Source: Onchocerca volvulus
Lineage: Eukaryota; Nematoda; Chromadorea; Rhabditida; Onchocercidae
Reading direction: 5' to 3'
Length of the DNA: 64,000 nucleotides
NCBI GenBank assembly: GCA_000499405.2
Contig: HG738138.1
Span: 15,578,554 to 15,642,553 of the forward strand
In this document: one piece after another, positions 26,950 through 39,667 of the stretch
How positions within the stretch are numbered: position 1 is the stretch's first letter
How the letters are laid out: each line of letters opens with the position of its first letter
Translations under genes and position numbers: made by a program
Notes under the pieces: generated by a model
What the model was told of the DNA's origin: nothing
Seen by the model: the letters and a program-made list of their open reading frames with translations, nothing else
Databases searched by the model: none

Positions 26950-28545
26950 TTTAATATGCCATTCTCCATTGAATGGATTCTCAGAAAATCCTCCCATTAA
27001 AATACTGTTGAAATATGAATTTCATGACATCTCAAGTTTCAATACAGCGAAATGTTGGAACCGACTTTTGATAGCGAATTTTTTTTACTACAAATTATGC
27101 AGAAAAATTGTCGTTTGTTACAGGAATTTTTCTTGCAAGAAACGATTGTATTAAACTCACAGTCAAGTTCTACTATCAAATTCATTTGTAAAATTTTAAT
27201 ACTTTGAAATGTCATGTTGGAATAGTGAAATCGAATTTGATTCTGACATATAATCAAAATTAATCGCAACAGTTATGTTATTTTAATCAAACTTGTCGAT
27301 ACAAAAGCACAAGAGAAGTAAACTTCGGACTATATTCAAAATAATTATAATTCGATTTTACTGAATCAAAAAATGAATATTCAAGCACAGTAGCAGTCTT
27401 CTGATATTTCTGATCTCATAACGTGAAAAATGTGTTGAATTTCACAAAAACTGCTTGTTTTGGCGGACAATCACACACACACACACACACACGATGAAGT
27501 CCTAACGTGAGGCATTGATGACAGCAAAAATTCAGAATATTATGAAATCGAATAACATCATATGACCACTGATTAAAACATTCTTGCTTTCAAAAAATTT
27601 AATTCCAAAGCTTGCTAGGCCGAATATAATAACGTAAGAGGATTATCATTGCACCGTTAGCATAAAATATCATGCGTGAAGTATTAACAACACCGACTAT
27701 TGGGAAGAGAATAGTTTATTTTTTGGTGATAACACCAAATTTTCCAAAAAATTCACTTTATACGAAGACTGTTTTAAGATACTTTTCCACCCATTGAAAA
27801 CAGAGTTGATCAAGTTGGCAAATCGAAGTTTTCATTGGCTTACTCAATGAATTGCTAATTTGAAACTATAATAATTGCATTTACATCGTCTGTCGAAAAA
27901 GTAGAAATATTTTCAGAGAATATAGATATAAGGGAATAATCAAAAAATCTTTGTTTATAGAAATATTTTGATATAACCAAGCTTTTGACTTTTTGCGTTA
28001 CAAGTTAACATAGTGTAAATTGTATTGTGCTGTGTGACTTTTGCACTATGTTAGCATGCTGCAAACTGTATTATGGTTGGCAAGTAGAAAACAAAATTTC
28101 TTCACGCTAAAATTAGTATTTTGTAAATTAGTTCATTTAGTAGAATAAGTTAACATGTTGTAAGTTGTATTACGGTTGACATGTAGTAAACAAATTTCTA
28201 CTATATAAAGGATTCAAATCAACCAGAAGAGTTCAATGTAAGGCGGAAAAATCGGACGATCAAATCCATCGTTCAGAGAAACTCTCAAAGAAGAATGATC
28301 GATTCTGCCAGACTTGATATTTTCGGATAATTGTTTATTTTTAACGTAGACTAAAAATAAGTCTTCCTTCAATCAATAAAACCTTCATCACATCTATTTG
28401 TCCATTTCAAACAAGCATCGAAAAACTTCCATGATATCGTCTGTTGATTTTATCCTTCGGTGGAGCCATACTTTTTTTTAGTCGAGATTTTACGGTTCCT
28501 TTTACACAGATATAACGAACGAATATATGTTGCGAAATTTTTACA
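26950..28545 (+). repeat. Dispersed 1.5-kb repeat, copy 1 (possible solo LTR)
   Basis: Aligns end to end with 53990-55500, clearly diverged over most of its length. The shared order includes TATGTTATTTTRATAAA-like sequence, GAGGATTATYATYGCA, TTGCATTTACATCGTCTGTCG, and the well-conserved core at about 28215-28440. In this copy the core is preceded by a TATA-like TATATAAAG (28203-28211) and contains AATAAA near 28375, so a promoter and poly(A) signal stand about 170 bp apart, as in an LTR. No TG..CA ends or target-site duplication could be fixed, so other repeat types remain possible. Confidence 0.6.
27472..27492. repeat. (CA)n microsatellite
   Basis: An uninterrupted run of about ten CA units lies inside the first copy of the 1.5-kb repeat. 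The second copy lacks it, so it arose after the duplication. Confidence 0.9.
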
Positions 28546-29664
28546 AATGATAACCAAAATAAAAATTAAAAAAAAATTCAAATGAAAAAAAAAAAGATTG
28601 AAGCTGTATTAAACGCAAGGGTAGATTTTTAATAAAAGGAATGAAATGACCTGACGTTCGCATTCAATTAAGTATGATTATGCTTTAATAAAAAATGATT
28701 AACTTCTTGACAATACGTGTGACTCGTCCATCTTCTTATCAAAACGTTATATTCAGCAGGATTATTGAATTATAACGATGATTCATATTTTTGCCCGCAA
28801 AAAGTCAAAAAACGTTAAAACTAAACTACATGATAAAAAAAAAATGCCCTGAGCGTCCTCGTAAACTTTTTTATTGCTTAAATTCCCATCATTTTGGATG
28901 ATCCAAAAAAGAAAAAAAAATGAAATAACAAACTATTATGATTCTGTAGCATTTCATTTTGCATTATTTTAATGGTCGTAGATTAATAAGTGAATTTCAT
29001 TATTTTGAGTTTTATATTAAATAACAGCATTAACAACTTCAGAATGACCAAATCAAATAAAAAGGAACAATTGTTAATGGATGATTCGGAATTTAATCAA
29101 AGAAAAAAAAATATAATTTTGTGGTAAATAAATGCGAAAAATTATTGAAATATAAAAAGTTCACAACAAGTACTATTACAAAAATAAATTATTCATTTTT
29201 CGTATCTTTTTGATTTTTTTTTTTTTTTATCACTAAAAAAGCTTATTTCATAGAAATGTGTAGAATTTATAGCTTATACAATCAAATAAATTTCCATTCA
29301 TTTTATCTTCGGAATTCATTCGAGATTAACTGTCTCCATTTACTCTCAAATTTTCGTTTTTTTTTTTTTTTTTTTCAAAATAAATTAGATGGTGAAAACC
29401 ATTGTCTAAATTTCATTTGGAATCAAATTTTCGTATGAATTTTTTTCGGATTCAATTTCGGAAATGTTAACACATGACAAATGAAAAATATTTTGCTAAA
29501 CATTATTCCAGCTAATATCAGTTTAAATTTGAGTTTATATGCGGCATCTACTGGATTTTTTGAAAAAGTTAAACGAAAATAATCGTAAAATTACTGTGAC
29601 TACTTTTTCCTTGACATGAATAGATTTGTTCAAGAATTTTCTTACAGAATAACAAACCATTTGT

Positions 29665-29666
<2 letters not shown>

Positions 29667-29695
<29 letters not shown>
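29667..29695. repeat. A29 homopolymer
   Basis: One of the two longest single-base runs in the window. Runs of 15-29 A or T are scattered through all non-coding parts (for example 4087, 6165, 9569, 23600, 49512, 56255). Confidence 0.9.
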
Positions 29696-29698
<3 letters not shown>

Positions 29699-30944
29699 GA
29701 ACTATCAACATGAAATCGTCAAAAAGGGAAAAGAAGTTTGAGGGAGAGAGAGGACGAGGAAAAATAAACACCTTTCATATTTCATTCAATGAGAAATGAA
29801 ACCAAAACCAAAAAAAGTACCCGAGACATAAAAAGTTTTCTAGTTTAGTTTAATTATTTTTATTTGTTGTCTGCAAATGGATTTGGTCTTTTTCTTTTTT
29901 TTTCCCTTCGTCAACAAATTATGATGAGCAAACTAAAAATATCGAAACATACTTTTTTGTTTATTTTTGTTGCAAAATTATTCTATTTTATTTTATATGA
30001 TGATAATATCTTAAAGTTGCATATACATGATTTTTTTTCTTTGGTTTGAAAGAAAAAGGAATGATAAAATTGATAGGATGCTTTGTTTTTAACTTAACAA
30101 AATTGCACTAAATTTAAATTGGCACATAATAGAATGAATGGCAACTAATGATTGCAATGAAAAATTTATTATTTAAATGCTTTAAGTAATATTGGACAAA
30201 TATATTGGCAAAATTATTTTTTCTAAATCGTCAAATTATGCCAAATTACTAAATTCAAGTCACTTTCATCATCAAGGAGAAAAAAAAAACCGAACGAATT
30301 AATTGTTAATGACATATGTACTCAAATTTTCATTTATGATAAAAATATTCGTTGCGAAAATTTTTTTCTATTACTAATAAATTCTTTTCCAAGTGAGGAA
30401 AACTTCATTTCTTATCCTGCCAGAAACAAGAATGAAGTTATTGTCATAAACAAAACTTTTTTTTGAAATAGCTTATAATTTCTTCCGAATCAATACTATT
30501 CCGATTTTTTTACCGCATCCAGAATTCATTTTTTTTTCCACCTGCTAAATTCCAGTACATTTCAGCAGATAATAGTTAATACAATCCCTCTATTTGCTTT
30601 TTTTCTTTTATTCAATTTGATTTGCAAAATCTATTTGTTTCATAACAAAATTCAGATGAAAAAATGTGAGATACTGTAAAGATTTCTCTCCTAAATTAGT
30701 AAAATAAATTGAAAATTAAAGTAAAATTTCGAAAATCTTTTTCCGAACAATAAGCATAACTGTAGTGTTAGTTAAATCCGAAAACGAACTATTACAGCAC
30801 AGGAAGGGAAGAAAGGAGATGTATATCGGTTTTGTTACAGAATGTTTTATATTTAAAAGTAAAAGCAATAAATTTTGTATTAAAAAGTGAATGAAGGAAT
30901 ATTTGGTGAAAGTTGATGATAAGGTTTTTTTGCCTTAGAACATC

Positions 30945-31023
30945 TTCATTTCCTTCTTTCTTCCATTTCTTTTCTCCCTCTTCCTCTCTCTCTCTCTCTT
31001 TCCCTCTCTCTATTTCCTTCATT
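30945..31023. repeat. Polypyrimidine (TTCC/TC) tract
   Basis: Almost pure C/T on the plus strand, including a (TC) run near 30985-30998. It is followed by an A/G tract at about 31050-31080. It produces spurious Phe/Ser-rich and Glu/Lys-rich frames on the two strands. Confidence 0.85.
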
Positions 31024-31845
31024 TCTTTAAGTGAAATGATCAAAATCCAAAAAAAAAAAAAAAAAGAAAGAAAAAGGAAAATTATTCAGTTGAGAAAGAA
31101 AGTTGTTGTAAAACAAAATGCATTTTCACATAAAATATGTTTATATTTTTGAAAAATTGAAATTATTTCAAAGATTCTTTTATCGTACTACATAGTATAT
31201 TAAAATATTTTTAATAATCGATGAATTTAGCTGTTAACTTTCTATTTTTAGACGCTCTGAAATGATTATTTTGATACGAAATCTTCATCAAGCAAGCTAT
31301 GCCCATGATTCTTTCAATTTGATGATAGCAATCAAAGTTCCATCTTTTTCATTCAATAAAATTAATTTCTTCGAAAATACAAATAAATGCTTTGCATCAC
31401 TTCTTCTTTAAAAATAATATGATATCGCCTACTTAAAGCATTCCAAAGAAAATTATGAGTAATTTGACGGAAACAAAATTGAAATCGAAAAGTTAATTTA
31501 GAATAGAAATATTGAATTATTATATTATTGAAAGCAAATGTATTTACTACAGAATTTACAGATAAAAAAATTACAAGGAATTTGAAATATTACGAATATT
31601 AAAAGCTATGTTTGCGAAATAAGAGATAAAAACGAGACATTTCTTCCTCAATTTTTGTATCATAAAACATAATCTTTGATATTACAGCGATATATGAAAC
31701 AATGAATGGAGTAAGCTAAACGGGACATCAATAAATCAAAAAATTTACATAGAAATAAACTGATTCAAATGAACGGTATACAAACATCTCTACCAACCAA
31801 CAGTGATGATACTGAGAGGTGGAGCATGCTTTCTCGATTTAGCTA

Positions 31846-32222
31846 TCATGCTACTATTATCATCATCATTATTACTATCATCATGACTACCACTATTACC
31901 AATATTATCATCACTGCTAATATCATCATCATTACTATATCATCACCATCATTGGTATCATCCAACCACATCATTATTACCATCATTATCATTATCACAT
32001 CATCGCTAACATCTTCATCGTCATTACTACTATCATCATTTTCATCATCACCAGTAACATCATTATCACCACTAACATCATCGTCATCATTACAATCATC
32101 ATCAATATTACTATTGCAGCATCACCACCATCACCATGATCGATTTCACTAATATTATCATCGTCGTTACCATTATCATCATTAATATTACATCATCGCC
32201 ACCACCAGCACCACCATCATCA
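31846..32222. repeat. Imperfect ATC/ATT trinucleotide array
   Basis: About 375 bp made of ATC, ATT, ACC and ACT triplets in varying order. Plus-strand reading frames through it give runs of Ile/Thr/Ser or His. It keeps a triplet register with very few breaks, but there are no flanking exons and the surroundings are non-coding, so I treat it as an expanded microsatellite. Confidence 0.85.
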
Positions 32223-35200
32223 TGGACGAGATCTTTACAGAAAAAATAAGAAATATCTAATTTCATTTTTTTTTTACTTTTGTTTTTGATAGGCAAAGTT
32301 ATTTACCATAATTTTGATAATAAAAAAATGCAAAAAAAACAAAACAAAGAAATGAAGAAATTGGCAAATTTCAATGTATTTATTATTATATTCAGTACGG
32401 CATCACTTTCAACATTGTTTTCTATTTCATCCATTCTTCGAAACAGATAAAAATATGTAATCCGAAAAGCATGAAGAAATCGATCATTGCATTCCTTTTT
32501 AAATCCTAAAATGAATAGTTAATCGTATAGTTAGTTCGTTTAGTTAATTACTGCTGAATGTGTCGCGAAGTTATTTTTCTCTCTTTTTTAAATTAGATCA
32601 TTTTCAATAATTCATGCTACAATTGATGATAAGTTGGTAGGGTGAAAAAAAAATTATGAAAATCTCAATAAATTGGCTCATCCAAATTAAATGATCGAAT
32701 TATCGAAGCCATTCATTATAAGCTTGCATAAGTTTATTTTATTGGAATAACCTTCTAAGAAATATATATATAAAAAAAAAAAAAGGAAAAAAAGATAACA
32801 ATAAATTGATAGAAAGTTGTGAATAATTTGACAAATTATAATGCTCATTTTTTCCTTCTCAGTCGTTCATATTAGTCAGTGTGTAAGCTTTTTTTGAATG
32901 AGTTTGATTTAAAAGAGAAAGTAATTGTATTAAAGAGCTTTTATTATAGTATTTAGGTTGATTTTTAAGTTGTAAATTGTAGCAAGTATTGTTTGTTTGT
33001 AAAACATTCATATCTCTCATGTATGGGAAGTGAAACAAAATTAAAGCACCCTTAAAACATTATTTTAATTTGCTCTAAGCTCATTTATTTGCAGAACATC
33101 CGGAGAGATTAAGCCACTCATGTTTGTGTAATTCTTAAAAAGTGATGCTTTTAAGTTCAACCAATTCTCATTTAAATCAAAAAAAGAAAAATTTCTGTTG
33201 ACAGATGACATATGGCACTTATCTGGGCATAATGATTCGTTTATTTCTTTCTTTGCAATCTAAAGTTTTATATTAGTATTAAATTTATCCTACTTAATTC
33301 GAACATTTTCATTTTATTTGACTGAATTTTATTTTTCCTTTCGTTTTTTGATTCTTCCTCTTTTTATTTTCGGCATTTCTTAAATCGAATGGAATGGCTG
33401 AAAAAGGTAAATAACCTTTTTATATAGAACTATTTTGGTAAGGGATTATTTCAGCATATTAAATAGTTTCATCGAAAATTTGAAAAAGTCAAATTTTCTA
33501 TTTATTTTCATTTTGTTTGCCTCTAAATTGGCTAAAATTCCGGTTATCAAATTATCCAATCCGCTATTTTCCGAACCTGTAACACTGAAGAATTCCTAAC
33601 ACATTAACTGCTTAATATAATTAGCAATAATTATCAACAAAAACTTGTACAAAATATTAAATCCTTTTTGAAAACAAATCTTCATAGATCATGGAAGTCG
33701 AAAATCGAGAATAATTTGCTTTTATTTTTTTTTAATAATGCCGAAAAAAAAAGAAAAAAAAGAGAAAACGATTTTTTCCTTCCATTTTTCACTTTTTTTT
33801 CTTGATTGGTTTATTTCCTTTCTGTAAGTATAAAGCTTGTGAAAATGATTCCTTCAAAAAACGATCATTTCAGATTTGCAACAGATATCACATTTTCCTT
33901 AATCATTGAGCCGTTTTTTTCCTTCCTTTTTGTTAATCTTTTATGATGGCGAGAGCGAAAAACAACGCTGAAAAATGATGCCAACGATAAAAGAAGGGGA
34001 AATTTTTCGAAATGCTTTAAACAAAAGAACATTTTAATGATTTGAAAGCAAAGATTTTGATATCAATATGACAATAAGCAAATTGGATTTGATATTGCCC
34101 AAAACGAGTCTATTTTTCTTCAAATTTCAATGATAGATGTATATGGATAAAGGATTTATTGATTTAATAATTTAGATATGATAATATTGCATACTTTTGG
34201 GAAAACAACTGATAATATCATATTTTAAAACCAAAAATGTACAATACATGCAATAAATCCAATTTATATCCTAATTTATAAATGTAGAAGACAAAATCCA
34301 AGCCCAAAAAATATGGCACAATCAAAAAAACAATCAAAGTAATGGTGATAATACTCTAGAAATGATCATAATCCTGAATGATACTGCTCTAAAAATAATC
34401 GTAATCTTGGATGAATAATGAATAGGTTTTTAGGTTTTTAAAAAAATCGCACTTTCATTCATTACTGTAATAAATGAGAAAGAAATTCAGTTAAGTAAGA
34501 GTAAATGAAATTAAGCGTTTTAGGCAAACAAGAATATAAATTAATGAATAAGATAACAATTAATATTTTTCCATTCATTAATAAATGTCAATTAGTTATG
34601 AAAAATTTAACAAAAGCAAATCGTTCATCAATTAAAAATTACAATAAATAATCAACAATCGATTCTTTGCATTAATCATTGTATTTTCATTTAAAAGATG
34701 ATTGATTTCCTATAACTCTTTTTTTACTAAAATCAAAAAAGCACACTGCAAAATATCAGTAACAGATTGCATTGTTGCCACATCTTATAGGACGGTTATT
34801 TTGAAAGATGAATTTTTATAAATAATATCGATGTGATATGTTAATTCTGAGAAATTAAGAAATTTTGAAGAATTCAAATTAATACAAATATGTATACTTT
34901 TATCCTGCAGATATATTCAAGATTAAGATAGAAGAATATCAAAATTAATTTCGAAAATTTAAATTGATTGTATACGTATCAGAAAAGTTGATATAACTAA
35001 TTAAAGCGATATTTTCCATACACAAATTTCTTGTTTTCATCAATAATTCTGAAGTTTGGATTAACCTTTGAAAATGATCAAGAATTAGTGATATTTCCTC
35101 AGTCAATGCAAAAACTTTTCAAGTGTCAATAGAATTTATGATTTCAAGTAACAATTCATTAATTTCATGATTTCACTTTAACAAAATTTCGAAGAACTTT

Positions 35201-35579
35201 CTGTGAAAGATCCAAAATATGAATCAACCATAATAGAATTTCAAGTGTTAATACAATTTATATTTTAATTAATTAATTCGTAATTAATTTTTAACTTAGT
35301 TTGGAAATTTTTTGAAGAAAAAAATGGAATTGTTTTTTCAGAGCACTTCAGTTATTCTTCATTTTACATTTTTCCTCTAAAAGTTTTGCCAGATTAAACC
35401 AAAAATTTAACCAAATTTAAATTAAATAAGACAATTTGATTGTTAGATTGAATAAAAAAACATCTAGTCTTCATTAGCTAAATATAATAAAAACTAGAGA
35501 ATAATATTTTTAGCTAAAGTGAATTAAATTATGTTTAAATAAAGTGTTGAAAAAATTCCACTATTTTCAGCATCTGTCC

Positions 35580-35581
<2 letters not shown>

Positions 35582-35610
<29 letters not shown>
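35582..35610. repeat. T29 homopolymer
   Basis: A long uninterrupted T run in gene-free DNA; its length is assembly-sensitive. Confidence 0.9.
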
Positions 35611-35614
<4 letters not shown>

Positions 35615-37011
35615 AAATTTTATTTCCGTTCAATGCATTAGTTTGAATAAATGAAACTATGATGAATACAAAGAGGTTATAGGTCAGTGGTTTGTAAGCT
35701 AAAAAGACAGAGTATCAATATATTGTCATTTCTAAATTAGCGAGAGGATGGAAGAAAAAAACAGTTCATATTTGTTACGTAGGAATGATTTTCTAAAAGT
35801 AATATTTATTCACTGCAAATTATGCGAGAGTATCCCGAAAATTTCGTCTGAAAAAATTGATTTAATTCCAGTTTTGAATAGATTGTACGGTAAAAAAAGA
35901 AAAAAAAAGAAAAAATGCAATAACAGAATATCAATTTCAGTAAACAAAAGCGTAATTTTTTTTCTTTTCCAAGTATTTATTTAAAAAAATCACCTTTGAA
36001 CTGAAATTAATATTGTATTATCATTTCAAGATAAAATAAAATATAGAAATTTATGCATAATAAAAAAAAGTAATGAGAAAGTTTAATTGAAAAGGAAAAA
36101 ATAATAATAAAACAAAAGCAGCATTTGGTGAAAGAAATTTTAGAGAAAATGAATAATTTTGAAAAATATTAAATAAATGAATAAAGCAAAAACATGAGCA
36201 TTTATTACTGAATGGTCAATCTTTTTGAATCAAAAAAGTCTGCAATCAAGTTAACATACTGATTGTTAAATTCCTAAATGATAAATGCATTCTACTTGTT
36301 AAATCTGTAATAATTCCGTTAATTTGTTCCAAGATTCTTTTACTCCTATTAAATCTATAGACAACGCGTTTCACGCAAATGATTAGCATAATGATAGGAA
36401 CAAAACATAAATAATTACGAATAATGATATCGTGCAATCATTATTTTATTAATTTTTCCGAAAATTTTCGCATAATTTTGCTAAAAATTAATGATAAAAA
36501 TCTTTTCTAATAAGAAAATAATATGATATTAATTGCACTCTTCAAAAAATCTTTATAACATGGTTTCCTATTTTTTTCGAAATAAAAACTTTTCGCAAAT
36601 TTTTTCTTTCACAAAAAATGAAAGTTTTTTTTCATTTGTGTTTAAACGTAGAAAAAATGTATCTTAGGGGAACTAATACGTATGATTTTGAAATCAAAGC
36701 AATTTTAGATAACTTATTAACTTTTCATCAATGTTTCACATGACCGTGTGAAAATGAAGGACAGTATTTTTGAAAAAAAAAAAAGAAAAAAAAAGAAAAA
36801 AAACGAAAACGTCTCGTCGATAAGTCATCCATTTTGGTGTTATCGTTATCAGTCTATACCATCAGAACAATATTTGCGTTTGCATAAATGATTTTTCTCA
36901 AAACTTCACATCCTCATTCAAAGACGTCGATTTTTGGATCATGCAAATAAATAATTATAGTAAAAGGGATTATTTAAGATTAATTTTGGAATCATTTCAT
37001 TTCCTATTCCC

Positions 37012-37290
37012 AAACATAATCTTACCTCCCAAGTTATATTACTTATTAAACTATAAATTGAAAAATAATTTAAATTTTCCAGTTTCTTCTAGATTGTTTA
37101 AGAATACAACCAAGAAGAGAAAATATGTATTTTTAACAATTCAAATTTGCAAATTTTTTAAATTATTTAAAAAGCCGTCAGGAAGAGATACAAAGTTTTA
37201 ATAATTGAAATTTATCAAGTCCTTTTGAATTGTTTAAAAATTAGCCGAGAAGCATAAATTTTCTACCGATATTGACAGAATTTCAAAAAT
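37012..37290. repeat. Degenerate tandem repeat, unit about 66 bp
   Basis: The motif YYTTTTRAATTGTTTAAAAA followed by (A)GCCGAGAAG-like and AATTCAAATTT-like sequence recurs at about 37090, 37156 and 37221, with a weaker unit before it. Units are well diverged, so the array is old. Confidence 0.4.
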
Positions 37291-37713
37291 ACTTCAGTGC
37301 TGTTTTAGTGATCAAAAAAGAAAAAAAAAAGAAAAAGAAAACGAAAAAACTACATCGACTATTGCTCAATTGCCTCTTCTATCAATTATCAGAAGAAAAC
37401 TTCACAAGATCATGAATATCAGTGATGTGATCTTATCAAATCAAAATTATCAATGCATTTAGTGGTAGTAACAAAATATTTCAATTTTTTTTTGTTCTAG
37501 AACACAAAATTGAAAATTTTGCAAATTCTTTTTAAAAGAAATTAAAAATTTCCAACTTAATTATGACTCTAAAAATGACTTATTTTAAAACAAATGAAAT
37601 CAACTATCGCCTTCTGCTCAACGCAAGGAAATAAATCCAGTTCCTAGGATTATAAATTTTCATATTTATTCTTTTTTTTTGAAATTTTATTTGACTAAAT
37701 TTAATGGCTTTTG

Positions 37714-37882
37714 CTACGAGAGAAGATTGACACAGCTTGAGCTTGCTTGTAACATTTGGTAAACGAAGGTAGCTTCCGATCGCGTAAATTTCGTTATATC
37801 ACCTGTCTGTTCGATCTCTGAACGGTGATGCATGTTCGATGATTTGCGTGATTCGGTTATATACTCAGTAATATCGTCGAAG
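37714..37882 (-). CDS. Candidate extra C-terminal exon of the seven-helix receptor
   Basis: On the minus strand this GC-richer block is open for 55 codons to a TAG at 37714-37716. It encodes a hydrophilic, Ser/Thr-rich segment beginning FDDITEYITESRKSSN and ending in SSSCVNLLS. A donor in the receptor's final exon (TTACA followed by GTAATT, exon then 39672-39824) leaves two bases, and this block begins with one base before TTC, so the phases fit. The joined product would be 410 aa with a long phosphorylatable tail, typical of such receptors. The weak point is the acceptor, AAAAAAG at 37883-37885 rather than TTTCAG; the better TTCAG just upstream puts stops in this frame. It could instead belong to an unseen minus-strand gene. 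Confidence 0.45.
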
Positions 37883-38209
37883 CTTTTTTCCCATTATCAA
37901 CTGAATTTTTGGAAAGAACAAAAAAAGAAATGAACGAATGATGACGTAATAAAAAAAATTCAAAAATTAGGAAAGAAATGAAGAGTTAAAAATTTTCATA
38001 TTTATATTATTCCAAAAAGATTATTAAATTTGTCATCCACACATACAACACATATGCAAAATTATTCAGTCAACATTGCTGCATGAAAAATATTTTCAAT
38101 TAAATCATAACTTTTATAAACTTATAATTAGCTTTGATTTGGATAGAAAAAACAAGTACAGTATAGTCGTAAATGAAAATGTAAAATTTAATTAAAAACC
38201 TCTAAGTAA

Positions 38210-38695
38210 TCCACTTCATTGATGAAATCAAGAAATAATTAACATGACTAGCACAATTGCTATTGATATCATAATCATTTCATTTCTCACTGATCAATTT
38301 CTCTTTATATTACAGTAATCAACATTGATTTTGGAAATTTTATGCATACTATTTCAAGCAATTTTTGCAAATGCCTTTCTGCTGTTACAATATAGATCGA
38401 ATGTAAAATGACAATGATCGGTAGTTTCGTTTTGAATTTAATTATTTATGATTGAAATGAAACATTTTATTGATAAGGCAGACAAGAAAATCAACATAAT
38501 TATCCTAAGATGCTACTGATATCTTATTCACTTTATTTCTTATTAAGTAATTTTCTTTTATATTACAGTAATTTCCACCAATTTTTGGAAGTTTTAATTA
38601 TATCATCTGGAAAAGTTTTGTAAACATCTTTATATTGTCAATGAAACACAAAATGATAACAATGATTGATAGCTTTATTATCTCGAGCTAATTTT
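38210..38695. repeat. Diverged tandem duplication, unit about 245 bp
   Basis: 38210-38450 and 38455-38695 share ordered blocks, best seen as TTTATATTACAGTAAT near 38309 and 38558, then TTTTGGAAATTTTA versus TTTTTGGAAGTTTTA, and AAATGACAATGATCGGTAG versus AAATGATAACAATGATTGATAG. A weaker third unit may follow. Confidence 0.55.
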
Positions 38696-39470
38696 AAAAT
38701 ATTCCTGTAAAAGTTTTACTTCATCCATTTATATCAGAAATATCAACAATAGCAGAAACAACAACAATAAGAACTAAATGTGATATTTGTATCGTTTTTT
38801 AAATCTGCCATAATTTCTTAGCTCTCTTCGATACATTTTCTTCACACCATTCTTTATTGCAATGTCTTTTAAAATAAACAAGCAAATCTTGTTAATTTCT
38901 TAACAATCAGCAATAAAGAATATATTCGAAAGTTTTAAAACAGTTTTCATGAAAATATCTGTTCGATTTTAAATTGAAACTAAACGAAAATAAATTTCAT
39001 TGGAAGACTTATTTCTCTCGAGAAATTTACAGAAAATTTCTCGATATTTCTTTTCTTTCTTATGTAATTTTATATTCCATTACTTTCATTGTACTACCAA
39101 TGGAGAAATACTAGGAAGTTATTAGGTAAATATATAAATCTAATTCACTTTAATTTATTTCATTCAAAATTTACACTCATCAGATTGTGATTCAGCATGA
39201 TAGCATTACGATATCTACCGAAAAGTCTTATCTAAACTACCGAGAAACTCTCGCATTCCTGTAAATGCTTAAATATAGAATATCGATTTTCACCAACTTC
39301 TCAAATATTGTTTTCCATGCTAAAATTACAAAATAAATTTGCGCTAAAACAAAAAATCTTCCTAATATTTTGCATAATGATTCCTATACCAAATGCTATC
39401 ATCAAGTGACAAGTTCGAAATTTTTATGTAAATTCATTGAAAATTATTACTATTATTAATTGCACTTTTT

Positions 39471-39476
39471 TTTATT
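39471..39476 (-). terminator. Poly(A) signal for the short receptor form
   Basis: TTTATT on the plus strand gives AATAAA on the minus strand, about 195 nt after the stop at 39668. It supports transcripts that end with the 39668 exon. Confidence 0.4.
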
Positions 39477-39667
39477 TCACAAATTTCAGAAATACAATTT
39501 AAAATTTAACGAATTATTTAAAATTAAAAAAAAAAAGGAAAAACCTTCGTTAAAAGTTCAAATTTTGTCGAACCAAAATATTTATCAATAATATACAAAA
39601 CGCTCACCATTTTTTAAATCAGATTTATCAAAATTACTCATCAAAAAAATTTGTACCTCTACAAAAA

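Larger units (their letters stand above)
28546..37713. other. Gene-free AT-rich stretch
   Basis: About 9 kb with no exon that shows family features, splice-site pairing or raised GC. It contains homopolymers, a pyrimidine tract (30945-31023), a trinucleotide array (31846-32222), and A/G-rich tracts at 36774-36810 and 37316-37350. The open frames are low complexity or AT-driven. Very small exons or non-coding RNAs cannot be excluded. Confidence 0.5.

Noticed and set aside
31769..32152. 127-codon open frame rich in Ile, Thr and Ser
   Set aside because: It is the translation of the ATC-type triplet array; no exon structure or family feature, and the opposite strand is also open.
35748..35984. 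78-codon frame starting MEEKNSSYLLRRNDF
   Set aside because: Contains an A-tract-encoded Lys run and Phe-rich end; no motif, no flanking exons, and composition equals the background.
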